A DNA stretch of 64,000 bases. Source: QHXM01 sp036403435. Lineage in GTDB: Bacteria > Acidobacteriota > Blastocatellia > Pyrinomonadales > Pyrinomonadaceae. Below, one piece after another: positions 26,391-35,654 of this stretch. Under the pieces are notes generated by a model, which saw only the letters and a program-made list of their open reading frames with translations, had not been told where the DNA came from and ran no database searches. Both the position numbers and the translations under genes were made by a program. The stretch lies in the NCBI GenBank assembly GCA_036403435.1, contig DASWQY010000203.1:124001-188000 (forward strand), read 5' to 3'. How positions within the stretch are numbered: the stretch's first letter is position 1; the number at the start of each line of letters is the position of its first letter.

Positions 26391-29300
26391 ATGACCCCCG
26401 AACGCTGGAAACAGATTGAGGAAGTGTTCCAGACGGCGCTCGATTTGCCCCCGGTCGAGCGCCGCCGGTACATCGTCGAGGCGTGCACGGGCGACGACAC
26501 CCTGCGCGAGCAGGTCGAGGCGCTCGTCGCGCAGCACGACCAGGCCGGCGACTTCATAGAGGAACCCGCCTTCGCCGTCACGGGCCTCCGGTCCAGCATC
26601 GAAAGGGACGCGCCGACCCTCATCTCGGACTCGATGGAAGACCCGGCCATCGGCCGGCGCGTCGGCCCCTACAAGATCGTGCGCGAGATCGGCCGCGGCG
26701 GCATGGGCGCGGTCTACATGGCCGAGCGCGAGGACGGCGAGTTCCGCCGCCGCGTCGCCATCAAGCTCATCAAGCGCGGGATGGACACCGACTTCATCCT
26801 CCGCCGCTTCCGCAACGAGCGCCAAATCCTCGCCTCGCTCGACCACCCCTACATCGCGCGCCTCCTGGACGGAGGCACGACCGAGGACGGATTACCCTAC
26901 TTCGTCATGGAGTACATAGAGGGCTTGCCCATCTACCGCTTCTGCGACGAGCGCAACCTGGGCATCACCGAGCGGCTCCGCCTCTTCCGCCAGGTCTGCG
27001 ACGCCGTCCACTACGCGCATCGCCACCTCGTCATCCACCGCGACATCAAGCCCGGCAACATCCTCGTCACGGCCGAGGGCGTGCCGAAACTTTTAGACTT
27101 CGGCATCGCCAAGCTCCTCAACCCGGAACTCGCGGACATCACGATTGACCCGACGGCGACCGCGATGCGCCTGATGACGCCCGAGTACGCCTCCCCCGAG
27201 CAGGTGCAGGGCATGGCCGTGACACCGACCACGGACGTTTACTCTCTCGGCGTGCTGCTGTATGAGTTGCTGACGGGCCACCGCCCTTACCGCTTTCTCA
27301 ACCGCGCCCCGCACGAGATCGCGCGCGTCATCTGCGAAGAGAAGCCGATGCACCCGAGCGTGGTCATCTCGCGCCCTTACGATTTGCTGCCGATGCACAT
27401 CGAGGGACAAGAGGGCGACACGCTCAAATTCCTCTACCGCAGCCGCGGCGGGGGCTCGGGCGACACCTTGCGCCGCGACCTTGAAGGCGACGTGGATAAC
27501 ATCGTGATGAAGGCGCTCAGGAAGGAGACGGAGCGGCGCTATCAATCCGTCGAGCAACTGCGCGACGACATCACGCGCCACCTCGACGGGCAGCCCGTCT
27601 CGGCCCCGCCCTTCTTTCCGGTCGCGGCCCACCCGGTCGTCGGCTTCGACGCGCCCACGGCCGAAAAGTCCATCGCCGTCCTCCCCTTCAAAATCCTCGA
27701 CGAGCGCCGCGCGGAGGAGACGGGCGACCTCTACCTCGGCCTCGGCCTCGCCGACGTGATCATCACGCGCCTCAGCCAACTGCGCCGCTTCAACGTGCGC
27801 CCGACGAGTTCGGTGCTGCGCTACGGCGCGCTCGACACGGACCCGGTGATGGCCGGGCGCAAGCTCGAAGTCGGCTTCGTCCTCGACGGGAGGATTCAGC
27901 GCGCGGGCGAGAACATCCGCGTCACCGTGCAACTCCTGGACGTGTGGAGCGGCGGGTCCGTCTGGGCGGGCCAATTCGACGAGAAGTTTAAGGACGTGCT
28001 CACGCTCGAAGACGCCATCACCTCGCAGGTGGCCGAGGCCATCGTCCCGCACCTCTCCGGCGGCGAGCGCAGCCTCCTCGCCAAGCGCAGCACCGACAGC
28101 CCAGAGGCGCACGAAGCCTACATGCGCGGGCGCTACCACTGGAACACTCTCACGGAAGACGGCTTCGCCAAGGCGCTCATCTACTTCAACCAGGCCGTCG
28201 CGCTCGCGCCCGACTACGCGCTCGCCTACACGGGGATAGCCGACTACTACAACTTCCTCGGCGTCTACGCAGTCCTCCCCTTCAGCGAGACTTCGGCCGC
28301 GGCCAGGGAGGCCGCGCTCAAATCGGTCGCGCTCGACGACACGCTGGCCGAGGGCTTCGCCGCGCTGGGGTTCGCCACACTCATGAACGAGTTCGACTGG
28401 GAGGCGTCGGAGCGCCACCTGCGACGCGCCATCGAGCTTAATCCCAACTACGTCACGGGCCGCCTCTGGTACAGCTACTTTCTCGGGATGGAGGGGCGCT
28501 TCGACGAGGCGCTCGCGCAGGTCCGCCGCGCGCTTGAGCTGGACCCCTTGACGCCGCTCGTCCACCACAACCTGAGCTGGATTTACTACAACGCGCGCCG
28601 CTACGAAGAGAGCATGGCCGCCGCGCGCAACCTCGCCGCCAACGAGCCGAACTACGGCCTGGGCCAGGTCACGCTCTGCATGATCCTGTGGCACGCGGGC
28701 GAGTACGACAGGGCCATCGCCGCGGGCGAGCGCGCCGTCGAGCTTTTGGGCCGCAGCCCCTACACGCTCCTCTGGCTCGCGGCGGCGCACGCGTCCGCCG
28801 GGCACCGCGAAGAGGCGCACGACCTGCTGGACGAGGTCCAGGAGATGGAGGCGCGGCGGTACGTCTCGCCATACCTGCGCGCGATGGTCTACAGCAATTT
28901 GGGCGACGGCGAGGGCGCGCTCTCCAACCTCGAAGAGGCTTGGGAGATACGCGACGCGCGGCTTGCCTGGCTCGGCGTTGACCCGCAGTTCGATCAGCTT
29001 CGCGGCCAGCCGCGCTTCAACGAAATCCTGCGCCGAACCAACAACCCGCTCGCCGCGCGTATCACTCACCCGCCCGAGCCCGCGACGGGTCAGAAGTCCG
29101 TCGCCGTCCTGCCGATGAGACTGATAGGCCCTTCGGCGACCGGCGACGAGTACCTGGGGGTGGGCCTCGCCGACGCGCTCATCACGCGGCTGTCGAGCGT
29201 CCGCCGCTTCGTCGTGCGCCCGACGAGTTCGGTGCTGCGCTACCAGGGCGGGGCGGATGATCCCTTGAAGGCCGGGCGCGAGTTGAACGTGGACTTCATC

Positions 29301-31565
29301 GTCACTGGCACAATTCGCAGCGCGGGCAAAAGCATCCGAGTGAGCGCGCAGCTCCTGAGCGTCGCCGACGGCGCGACCCGCTGGGCCGGCCACTTCGACG
29401 CGAGCTTCACGGACGTGCTCCACCTCGAAGACTCCATCTCCGAGCAGGTCGCAACTGCTCTCGTCACGCACCTCTCGGGCGACGAGCGCCGGAGGCTGTC
29501 CAAGCGCGGGACGGACAACGCCGAGGCGTTCGAGGCTTACCTGCGCGGCCGCTACCACTGGACCTCCCTGACGGAAGACAGTTTCGCCAGGGCCATCTCG
29601 TGCTACTACCGCGCCATCGCGCTCGATCCCGATTACGCCGCGGCCTACGCGGCCATCAGTGAATATCACTCGTGGCTCGCCATCTTCGGCGTCATGCCCC
29701 CGGCCGAGTGTTTGGCGGCCGCGCGCGACGCGGCCCGGCGCGCGGTCGAGCTTGACGACACGCTCGCCGAGGCGCACACGGCTTTGGGCTTCGCGCTTTT
29801 GGCCCACCCGACGCAGTGGGAGGAGGCCAAGCTTCATCACCTCCGCGCCATCGAGCTGAACCCGAACTACCCCACGGCCTACGTCTGGTACGCCGGCCAG
29901 CTCGCGATGGAGGGGCGCTTCACGGAGTCCGACCGCGAGATTCAACGCGCCTGCGAACTAGACCCGCTCAACCCGCTCAACGCCTACAACCGCGTCTGGT
30001 ATCTCTATCAGGGTCGCCGCTACGACGAGAGCATCAGGCGCGCGCGCGACCTGATCCGCTCGGACCCGCGCTACGGCCCGGCCTACTTCGCGCTCTCGTG
30101 GGCGCTCCGCAGAATCGGCGATTACGACGGGGCGATTGAGGCGTCCCGGAAGTCGCTCGAATTCGGCGGCCAGCCGCCGCTCAACCTGGCGGCGTTCGGC
30201 TCGGCCCTGGCCGAGGCCGGGCAGATCGAAGAAGCGCGCCGCGTGCTCGCCGAGCTGCACGAGCTGGCCGACAAGCGTTTCGTCACGCCTTACCACCGCG
30301 CTCTGGTCCACCTGAACCTGGGCGAGCGCGACGCGGCGCTGAGTCTGCTGGAGCAGAGCGTGGACGACGGCGAGCCGTGGATAGTGTGGCTCGGCGTCGA
30401 GCCGCAGTTCGACGTGCTGCGCGGGGAAGAGAGGTTCACGGAGTTGCTCAGGCGGACGCGCAACCCGGCCTACTTGCAGGACGTGAGCACCATCCGCACG
30501 AACGCCGCGCCGAGAAGCGCGCCGCCGAACCCGCGGCCTGCGCAGACCTCTGCGCCCGCTTCGGCCGAAGCCCCTTCGGCGCAGCCGCGCCCGACCGACG
30601 ACGAGGAGGCCCACCAGCTCTACGTGGCGGGGCGCTACTTCGCCACGCGCCGCACGGCCGAGGGCTTGCGCCAGGCGATAGAGCGTCTGGAGAAGGCCGT
30701 CGAGCGGGACCCGTCTTTCGCGGTGGCCTACGCGGAGATGGCCGACTGCTACGCGCTCCTCAACTGGTACATCGAGCCGCCGCCGGCCGACGCCTGGGAG
30801 CGCGCCAAAGAGGCCGCGCTCGACGCCGTCCGCGCCAACGAGCGCGTGGCCGACGGGCACGCCTCGCTCGGCTTCGTCCTGATGCACTCTGACCGCGACT
30901 TCCGCGGTGCCGCGCGCGAGTTCCGCCGCGCCACCGAGCTGAAGCCCGACAACGCGGTCGCGCACCGCTGGCACGCCTTCAACCTCTCGGCGATGGGGCG
31001 GCACGACGAGGCCGTCGCCGAAATCCGCCGCGCACAGGAGATCAACCCGCGCTCACCCGTCGTCGCCACGGCCTTCGCCAACGTCCTCTTCTTCGCCCAG
31101 CGATACCGCGAGGCAATAGACCAGTGCAACCGCGCGCTCGAATTGGACCCCGGCTCGCTCTCGGCGCGCATCATCCTGCGCTGGGCTTACGAGGCCAGCG
31201 GGATGTGTACGGAGGCGTTCGCCACCTACGAGCAGGAGCGCGCGTTTGCGGGCGACACGCCGACGACGCGCGCCAAGCACGCGCACGTCCTGGCCGCGTG
31301 CGGGCGCTCCGCGGAGGCCAGAGAAACCCTGCGCCGGCTGGTCGCGGGCCGCGACAAGGAGTGGGTCACGGCCTACGAGATCGCCGTCATCTACTCGTTC
31401 CTGGGCGAGCGCGACGAGGCTTTCAACTGGCTCGACCGCGCCGCTCAGGAGCGCGCCGTCGGCCTCACCTACGTCCGCGTTGACCCCCGCGTCAACAACC
31501 TCCGCGCCGACCCACGCTTCAACGAGCTGCTCCGGCGACTCAACGGCACGACAGGCGGCAGCTAA
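26391..31565 (+). CDS. Giant Ser/Thr protein kinase with duplicated TolB-like/TPR modules
   Basis: A 1,724-residue protein. An N-terminal helical segment starts MTPERW and is followed by a PknB-type kinase (about 92-380): glycine loop GRGGMGAVYM, Lys125 in VAIKLIKRG, Asp218 in VIHRDIKPGN, LLDFGIAKLL and EYASPEQ. Then come two copies of a module made of a TolB-N/FlgO-like domain (about 425-560, KSIAVLPFKILDE; again about 902-1035, KSVAVLPMRLIG) plus TPRs, and a third TPR block (about 1400-1720). All catalytic residues are intact. No transmembrane helix is evident, so it is probably cytoplasmic. An ECF sigma gene precedes it. Length far exceeds ordinary kinases, mainly through internal duplication. 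Confidence 0.93.
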   Translation: MTPERWKQIEEVFQTALDLPPVERRRYIVEACTGDDTLREQVEALVAQHDQAGDFIEEPAFAVTGLRSSIERDAPTLISDSMEDPAIGRRVGPYKIVREIGRGGMGAVYMAEREDGEFRRRVAIKLIKRGMDTDFILRRFRNERQILASLDHPYIARLLDGGTTEDGLPYFVMEYIEGLPIYRFCDERNLGITERLRLFRQVCDAVHYAHRHLVIHRDIKPGNILVTAEGVPKLLDFGIAKLLNPELADITIDPTATAMRLMTPEYASPEQVQGMAVTPTTDVYSLGVLLYELLTGHRPYRFLNRAPHEIARVICEEKPMHPSVVISRPYDLLPMHIEGQEGDTLKFLYRSRGGGSGDTLRRDLEGDVDNIVMKALRKETERRYQSVEQLRDDITRHLDGQPVSAPPFFPVAAHPVVGFDAPTAEKSIAVLPFKILDERRAEETGDLYLGLGLADVIITRLSQLRRFNVRPTSSVLRYGALDTDPVMAGRKLEVGFVLDGRIQRAGENIRVTVQLLDVWSGGSVWAGQFDEKFKDVLTLEDAITSQVAEAIVPHLSGGERSLLAKRSTDSPEAHEAYMRGRYHWNTLTEDGFAKALIYFNQAVALAPDYALAYTGIADYYNFLGVYAVLPFSETSAAAREAALKSVALDDTLAEGFAALGFATLMNEFDWEASERHLRRAIELNPNYVTGRLWYSYFLGMEGRFDEALAQVRRALELDPLTPLVHHNLSWIYYNARRYEESMAAARNLAANEPNYGLGQVTLCMILWHAGEYDRAIAAGERAVELLGRSPYTLLWLAAAHASAGHREEAHDLLDEVQEMEARRYVSPYLRAMVYSNLGDGEGALSNLEEAWEIRDARLAWLGVDPQFDQLRGQPRFNEILRRTNNPLAARITHPPEPATGQKSVAVLPMRLIGPSATGDEYLGVGLADALITRLSSVRRFVVRPTSSVLRYQGGADDPLKAGRELNVDFIVTGTIRSAGKSIRVSAQLLSVADGATRWAGHFDASFTDVLHLEDSISEQVATALVTHLSGDERRRLSKRGTDNAEAFEAYLRGRYHWTSLTEDSFARAISCYYRAIALDPDYAAAYAAISEYHSWLAIFGVMPPAECLAAARDAARRAVELDDTLAEAHTALGFALLAHPTQWEEAKLHHLRAIELNPNYPTAYVWYAGQLAMEGRFTESDREIQRACELDPLNPLNAYNRVWYLYQGRRYDESIRRARDLIRSDPRYGPAYFALSWALRRIGDYDGAIEASRKSLEFGGQPPLNLAAFGSALAEAGQIEEARRVLAELHELADKRFVTPYHRALVHLNLGERDAALSLLEQSVDDGEPWIVWLGVEPQFDVLRGEERFTELLRRTRNPAYLQDVSTIRTNAAPRSAPPNPRPAQTSAPASAEAPSAQPRPTDDEEAHQLYVAGRYFATRRTAEGLRQAIERLEKAVERDPSFAVAYAEMADCYALLNWYIEPPPADAWERAKEAALDAVRANERVADGHASLGFVLMHSDRDFRGAAREFRRATELKPDNAVAHRWHAFNLSAMGRHDEAVAEIRRAQEINPRSPVVATAFANVLFFAQRYREAIDQCNRALELDPGSLSARIILRWAYEASGMCTEAFATYEQERAFAGDTPTTRAKHAHVLAACGRSAEARETLRRLVAGRDKEWVTAYEIAVIYSFLGERDEAFNWLDRAAQERAVGLTYVRVDPRVNNLRADPRFNELLRRLNGTTGGS

Positions 31566-31691
31566 AACGCCCGACACTACGAAGTCACAAAAGTTCCTGA
31601 CGCATAACCGGGTAACTTGTAGGACTAGCGCACAACGCTAACCGCGACAACGGGTCTGGGAAGGTATAACAGGGCGGGCGTCAATGACTCT

Positions 31692-32327
31692 CTAAATCCA
31701 ACCTCGTACACCTCGCGCGAAAAAACTGAACCCATTTGGGAACAATTCTTCAATTCGGTCAAGATCATTAATCAGTTCGTTGGCAACTCTTACTGCACAC
31801 TCTGTCTCAAGAGCTATTGACGGGCGCTCAGTTCCATAAATCTTTTCCTTTAATGAATTCTTCGTGTAGGTTATCTGTTCTCCTCCCAGATGCCTTGCCC
31901 AAGTAGCTTCATTAACATGTGTGTCACGCAAGCAAACATACCAAGCTTCAATTGCAGGTACGGCCAATCCAATTGCAATTTTCAACATACCTTTGCCCGG
32001 AACCGGGGTGAGTCTTGAGAGCTGATATTCAGCACTATTACAGAGGTCACATAACCGACAGTTGCCCACCTCTGTTGCATCATTATGTGAAGGTTGATGG
32101 ATCGTAGACGAGTCAGAATCCACGACGAGAGCCAAAGCCTCAGCATCAGAATTGTAATATAGCCGTGGAATGATTACAGGCAAAAGAGTCTTTACGCCCG
32201 GCCAGCCGCGTACACGTAAGGACGATTCGATAGAAATATGTCGTATTTCCCTGCCAAGTATGCCGCCGACAATCACTCGAACCGCCGCTTCATCTGCGGA
32301 TGATTCACTGAGAACGGCCAATCTCAT
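31692..32327 (-). CDS. TOPRIM-like protein (DUF4276-type), partner of AAA ATPase
   Basis: A 211-residue protein. TOPRIM-nuclease features are visible: Glu8 and Asp12 in LSESSADEAAV after the first strand, then Asp70 and Asp72 in LALVVDSDSS (the DxD metal site). The mid-protein phrase AIEAWYVC recalls DUF4276 and related OLD/PARIS effector subunits. Three cysteines spaced CxxCxxC (90, 93, 96) may bind zinc. The ATG overlaps the ATPase stop by four bases (ATGA), so translation is coupled and a complex is likely. Local base composition is clearly more AT-rich than in all neighbours. Family assignment is by motif only; the function as a nuclease effector is inferred. Confidence 0.7.
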   Translation of the reverse strand: MRLAVLSESSADEAAVRVIVGGILGREIRHISIESSLRVRGWPGVKTLLPVIIPRLYYNSDAEALALVVDSDSSTIHQPSHNDATEVGNCRLCDLCNSAEYQLSRLTPVPGKGMLKIAIGLAVPAIEAWYVCLRDTHVNEATWARHLGGEQITYTKNSLKEKIYGTERPSIALETECAVRVANELINDLDRIEELFPNGFSFFARGVRGWI

Positions 32328-33370
32328 GTGCTAGTAGGGACTCCACCTAAAATTCCGCTGTACCAGACTTCCCCTAATGGCGCGTCCTGCAAGAAATCTT
32401 CAATATTAGGCTTTTCAGCCAGCCTCTCGAAGTGAACCCCGTCGCTATCTTTATTTGAAATCACAATCTCTTCCGGGTGCTCTTTGTAAAGATCAAGCAG
32501 GTAAGGAGAGTGTGTGGTCGCAATGACCTGGACGGGCTGACGTTTGTCGGCAAAGTCTTCCGGGTAGCACAAGCGGTACATCGCATCCCTTATCTCACGA
32601 AACAATCGAGGATGTATCCCGCGTTCCGGCTCTTCAAAACAGACTATGGATGGAGGGTTAGGAAGGTAGCTAAGAGTGAGAAAAGCGAGAGCGTATAAAG
32701 TCCCGTGAGAAAGATTAGTGGCTCGAATCCAGTGCTGACCCTGTCGGGTTCGCAACATCAAGGAGCGTTGACCCTGGGCAGGCGTTTCAAACAGGATGCG
32801 ATCAAACTCTGGCAGCCACCTACCTAACTCTTTATTGAGTTCATCGAATCTTTCGGGCTCGCTATCCCTCAAATTATCTAAAACTCCAGCGAGATTTAAA
32901 CCATTTGACTGTAGCTCAAGACCTGGTGAAAGGACTATGGGTGTAGATAGGGCGTCAGCCTCAAAGGCAAAAACCCTGAAGCTCATCAGCCGATTATGCA
33001 AGTTGTGCTCAATGTTATGGTCATCCAGAGTCCTATCAAATTTATCCTTGTATGTAGGGCCTTGTGGACTGGCTAGATTTAGGCGTAAAAGCCAGCCCGA
33101 CATGCTAGTAAATTGTAGAGCACCTAACTCCCAAACAATTTCAATGTTAACTTGTACCTTCTCGAGCTGGTTTAAATCCGCGCTCAAGAACTGTTTTGCG
33201 TCCCTGTACTGATTTGGGCGACCAGCCATCAATAAGGCTTGCATGGCAGTGCTTTTGCCGCTCCCGTTTGGCCCAACGATGAGTGTGAAACGGCTTAAGG
33301 GGAGTGTCGCATCGCGTAGCGCCTTAAAGTTCTTAAAGTGTACGGATTTAATCATTGGGACATCACTCAT
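32324..33370 (-). CDS. AAA family ATPase (AAA_21/OLD-like), first gene of a probable defence module
   Basis: A 348-residue ABC/SMC-type ATPase without transmembrane segments. It has Walker A GPNGSGKST (about 33-41), an ABC-like signature LSHGTLYALAFL, Walker B with catalytic Glu in SIVCFEEPERGIHP, and a switch histidine in VIATTHSPYLLD. The N-terminal strand MIKSVHFKNFKALRD is typical of OLD, RecF and AAA_21 proteins. Only a short insert separates the Walker motifs, so it lacks a long coiled coil and carries no TOPRIM domain of its own. That domain is supplied by the next gene. The low G+C content and compact two-gene design suggest horizontal acquisition. Confidence 0.88.
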   Translation of the reverse strand: MSDVPMIKSVHFKNFKALRDATLPLSRFTLIVGPNGSGKSTAMQALLMAGRPNQYRDAKQFLSADLNQLEKVQVNIEIVWELGALQFTSMSGWLLRLNLASPQGPTYKDKFDRTLDDHNIEHNLHNRLMSFRVFAFEADALSTPIVLSPGLELQSNGLNLAGVLDNLRDSEPERFDELNKELGRWLPEFDRILFETPAQGQRSLMLRTRQGQHWIRATNLSHGTLYALAFLTLSYLPNPPSIVCFEEPERGIHPRLFREIRDAMYRLCYPEDFADKRQPVQVIATTHSPYLLDLYKEHPEEIVISNKDSDGVHFERLAEKPNIEDFLQDAPLGEVWYSGILGGVPTST

Positions 33371-33445
33371 TAGCTAATTACCTTCCTTCTTACCCGCCTC
33401 GAAGTTGCCCCTTTAGCCTTTCTGGGCGGTAACGTCAGAGGGCGC

Positions 33446-33474
33446 ACATTATTCTGGCATAGTAAGGATGTTAA
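33446..33474 (-). promoter_or_regulatory. Candidate promoter of the AAA/TOPRIM pair
   Basis: On the minus strand: TTAACA, 17 bases, TAATGT, about 75 bases before the ATPase ATG. Both boxes match the sigma-70 consensus at four or more positions in an AT-rich setting. Confidence 0.45.
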
Positions 33475-33571
33475 TAGAAATTAAATCCGCAGTCGGGCCT
33501 GAAAAAAATTCCTTCCCCGTGATCCTTTTTCCCGGCTTGTTCCGCGTTAGCAGGTGGAGGAGAGAAATCCA

Positions 33572-33799
33572 ATGCAGCAGAATCGGCCAGTTCGCATCGT
33601 CAAGCGCGACCAGAAGGCGCGCACGGAGCAGACCCCCCAGGCCACAACAGCCGAGGTCGGCGTCGCTAAATCTTCTGAACGCGAGTTGAAGGCGGTCGTC
33701 GCCGGCTGGGTGCGCGAGCACCGCCAGCAGGCCGAACAGTACCGCCGCGCCGTCGCCGGCATGCTGCGCGAACGCGGCCTCCGGCCGTCAATCGCCTAA
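33572..33799 (+). CDS. Small basic helical protein
   Basis: A 75-residue protein, charged throughout. The C-terminal half (SSERELKAVVAGWVREHRQQ and the following residues) should form one long amphipathic helix, and the N-terminal 30 residues look disordered. The ATG at 33572 follows GGAGGAG with suitable spacing, which supports a real gene. Family unknown; it may bind nucleic acid or a partner protein. It stands just outside the low-GC insert and has the GC-rich composition of the host. Confidence 0.6.
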   Translation: MQQNRPVRIVKRDQKARTEQTPQATTAEVGVAKSSERELKAVVAGWVREHRQQAEQYRRAVAGMLRERGLRPSIA

Positions 33800-34162
33800 A
33801 ATTTCAGGTCTCCCCAGACCCTCCCCTGCATGTTTCCCCAAACGCATCCGGGGGGTGAAAGAATGGCCGGGGGCGAGCGCGAACCAGGCGCGGCCCCCGG
33901 CTATTCGCGTCTGCAAGGTTAAGGTGGGCTCACCCGCCGAGCGCCGCAGGTTTCCCTTTACAACCCGGCGAAAGCAACTACAATGGGGCGCACGAGAGTT
34001 CGTCTGAAGTAGCTCTGAAACCCGGCCGAGCAGCCCGGACGATTCCCATCCTCCGGCCTTGCCCGTCCGGCTCAGAGCCTACGCCCAGTGAAATTTCGAG
34101 AGCGCAAGACTCGTCTTGCGTACAGACGCGGCGCGAGGCCGGGTTTATGCTCATCGCCGGGA
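33800..34162. other. Intergenic region before the second NtrC-type gene
   Basis: About 360 bases with no coding signal. The terminator-like hairpin at 33866-33901 lies inside. No sigma-54 type box or paired promoter elements were convincing. Confidence 0.4.
33866..33901. terminator. Strong hairpin, probable terminator
   Basis: GCCGGGGGC (33866-33874) and GCCCCCGGC (33893-33901) form a 9-bp all-GC stem downstream of the small basic protein gene. No U-tract follows. Confidence 0.5.
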
Positions 34163-35581
34163 ATGAACAAGATGAAAGCCCTGGTGGTTGACGACAACAG
34201 TTTGATTCGGAGCAACGTGGCCGAGGTGCTGCGCGAAGACGGCTGGGAAGTCTCCGAAGCCGAGTCGGCCGAAGAGGCATTCGAGATGCTCAACCGCGAC
34301 GGCTGGGCGCTCGTCTTCTGCGACGTGAAGCTCTCGGACAAGAACAGCGGCGAGGGCTACGACGTGCTGCGCCGCTTCACAGATGAGCAGCCCGACGCGC
34401 AGATCATCATCATGACGGGCCACGGCTCGGCCGTCGGCGCGCTCGACGCCGTTTCGTCCGGCGCGTACGACTACCTGATGAAGCCGTTCGATGTCGAGGA
34501 CGTGCTCAAAATCTCGCAGGCCGTGCGCCTCGGGATAGAGAAGCGCCTGCGACCCGGCACCACGGGCGAACTCCCGCCCGCCCCCGTCTACACCTCCGAC
34601 ATCGACCTGGTGGGCATCAGCTCGGCCTTCGTCGAGGTGATGAAGCTGGTGGGCCGCGTGGCCGCGACGAACCTTCCGGTGCTGATTACGGGCGAGTCTG
34701 GTACGGGCAAGGAGGTCGTCGCGCGCGCCATACACCGCCGCAGCCCGCGCGCCGTGATGCCCTTCGTCGCCGTCAACTGCGGGGCCATCCCGGCGGAGTT
34801 GATCGAGTCGGAACTCTTCGGCCACGCCAAAGGTTCTTTCACCGGCGCGCACGCCGACCGCCGCGGGCTCTGGCAGGAGGCGGACGGCGGCACGGTTTTC
34901 CTGGACGAGATTACGGAGACCTCGCCCGCCTTCCAGGTGAAACTCTTGCGCGCGCTGCAAGAGCGCGAGATTCGCCGCGTCGGCTCGAACCAGACCGTGA
35001 GGGTGGACGTGCGCGTCATCACCGCGTCGAACCGCGACGTTGACGGGGAGATGCGCGAGGGCCGCTTCCGGCAGGACCTGCTCTACCGCCTCAACGCCGT
35101 GACGCTGCACCTGCCGCCTTTGCGCGAGCGGCGCGAGGACATCCTGCCGCTCGCGCGCTACTTCGCCGAGCGCATGGTCCAATCTTCCGACACGGCCTGC
35201 ATCAGCTTCTCCCGCGACGCCGTGCAGTTACTGGAAAACTACGACTGGCCCGGCAACATACGCGAGCTTGAGAACGCCATCGTCCGCGCCGCGGCGCTGT
35301 GCGACCAGGCCGTCCGCCCCGAAGACCTGCCCGAGCGCGTGCGCAACTACTCCGCGCCCCCGGCAATTCAATCACACGTCAAGCTCCCACACGACGGCGA
35401 CGGCGACGGCGAAGACCTGCTCTCGCTCGCGGAGGTCGAGGGCCGCCACATCTTCCGCGTCCTGGCGCGCACCGGCGGCAACAAGCAGGCCGCCGCCCGT
35501 GTCCTCGGCATCGACCGCACCACCCTCCAACGCAAACTCGAACGCTATAACGTGGAACAGAACGGCGGCGGAACGAAATGA
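34163..35581 (+). CDS. Sigma-54-dependent response regulator (NtrC family)
   Basis: A second NtrC-type activator. The REC domain (phospho-acceptor about Asp54 in FCDVKLSDK) is followed by a AAA+ domain with Walker A GESGTGKE and the sigma-54 contact loop ELFGHAKGSFTGA, where GAFTGA reads GSFTGA. That substitution occurs in some functional enhancer-binding proteins. The C-terminal Fis HTH is KQAAARVLGIDRTTLQRKLE. The ATG at 34163 was chosen because the receiver strand starts there; an upstream GTG extension is arginine-rich and unlikely. The hybrid kinase at 36070 is close but on the other strand. The TGA stop lies inside the repeat at 35576. Confidence 0.94.
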   Translation: MNKMKALVVDDNSLIRSNVAEVLREDGWEVSEAESAEEAFEMLNRDGWALVFCDVKLSDKNSGEGYDVLRRFTDEQPDAQIIIMTGHGSAVGALDAVSSGAYDYLMKPFDVEDVLKISQAVRLGIEKRLRPGTTGELPPAPVYTSDIDLVGISSAFVEVMKLVGRVAATNLPVLITGESGTGKEVVARAIHRRSPRAVMPFVAVNCGAIPAELIESELFGHAKGSFTGAHADRRGLWQEADGGTVFLDEITETSPAFQVKLLRALQEREIRRVGSNQTVRVDVRVITASNRDVDGEMREGRFRQDLLYRLNAVTLHLPPLRERREDILPLARYFAERMVQSSDTACISFSRDAVQLLENYDWPGNIRELENAIVRAAALCDQAVRPEDLPERVRNYSAPPAIQSHVKLPHDGDGDGEDLLSLAEVEGRHIFRVLARTGGNKQAAARVLGIDRTTLQRKLERYNVEQNGGGTK

Positions 35582-35652
35582 TGAATGCGGAATGATGAAT
35601 GATGAATTGAAGAGGTCTGTTTTTAATTCATCATTCCGCATTCCGCATTGCT
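35576..35652. repeat. Palindromic intergenic repeat, GAATGATGAATGCG class
   Basis: The TGA stop of the NtrC-type gene is the first TGA of the reiterated AATGATGAATGCGG. The right side is ATTCATCATTCCGCATTCCGC and reaches the end of the next, convergent gene. Confidence 0.75.
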
Positions 35653-35654
35653 TT

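Noticed and set aside
27093..29945. Long open frame (950 codons) on the minus strand
   Set aside because: It mirrors the giant kinase on the plus strand. High GC removes stops, and the translation is R/A/V/D-rich without domains. The kinase motifs decide the strand.
31566..33571. Attachment-site direct repeats or an integrase around the low-GC insert
   Set aside because: I compared both flanks by eye and found no shared repeat, tRNA end or recombinase.
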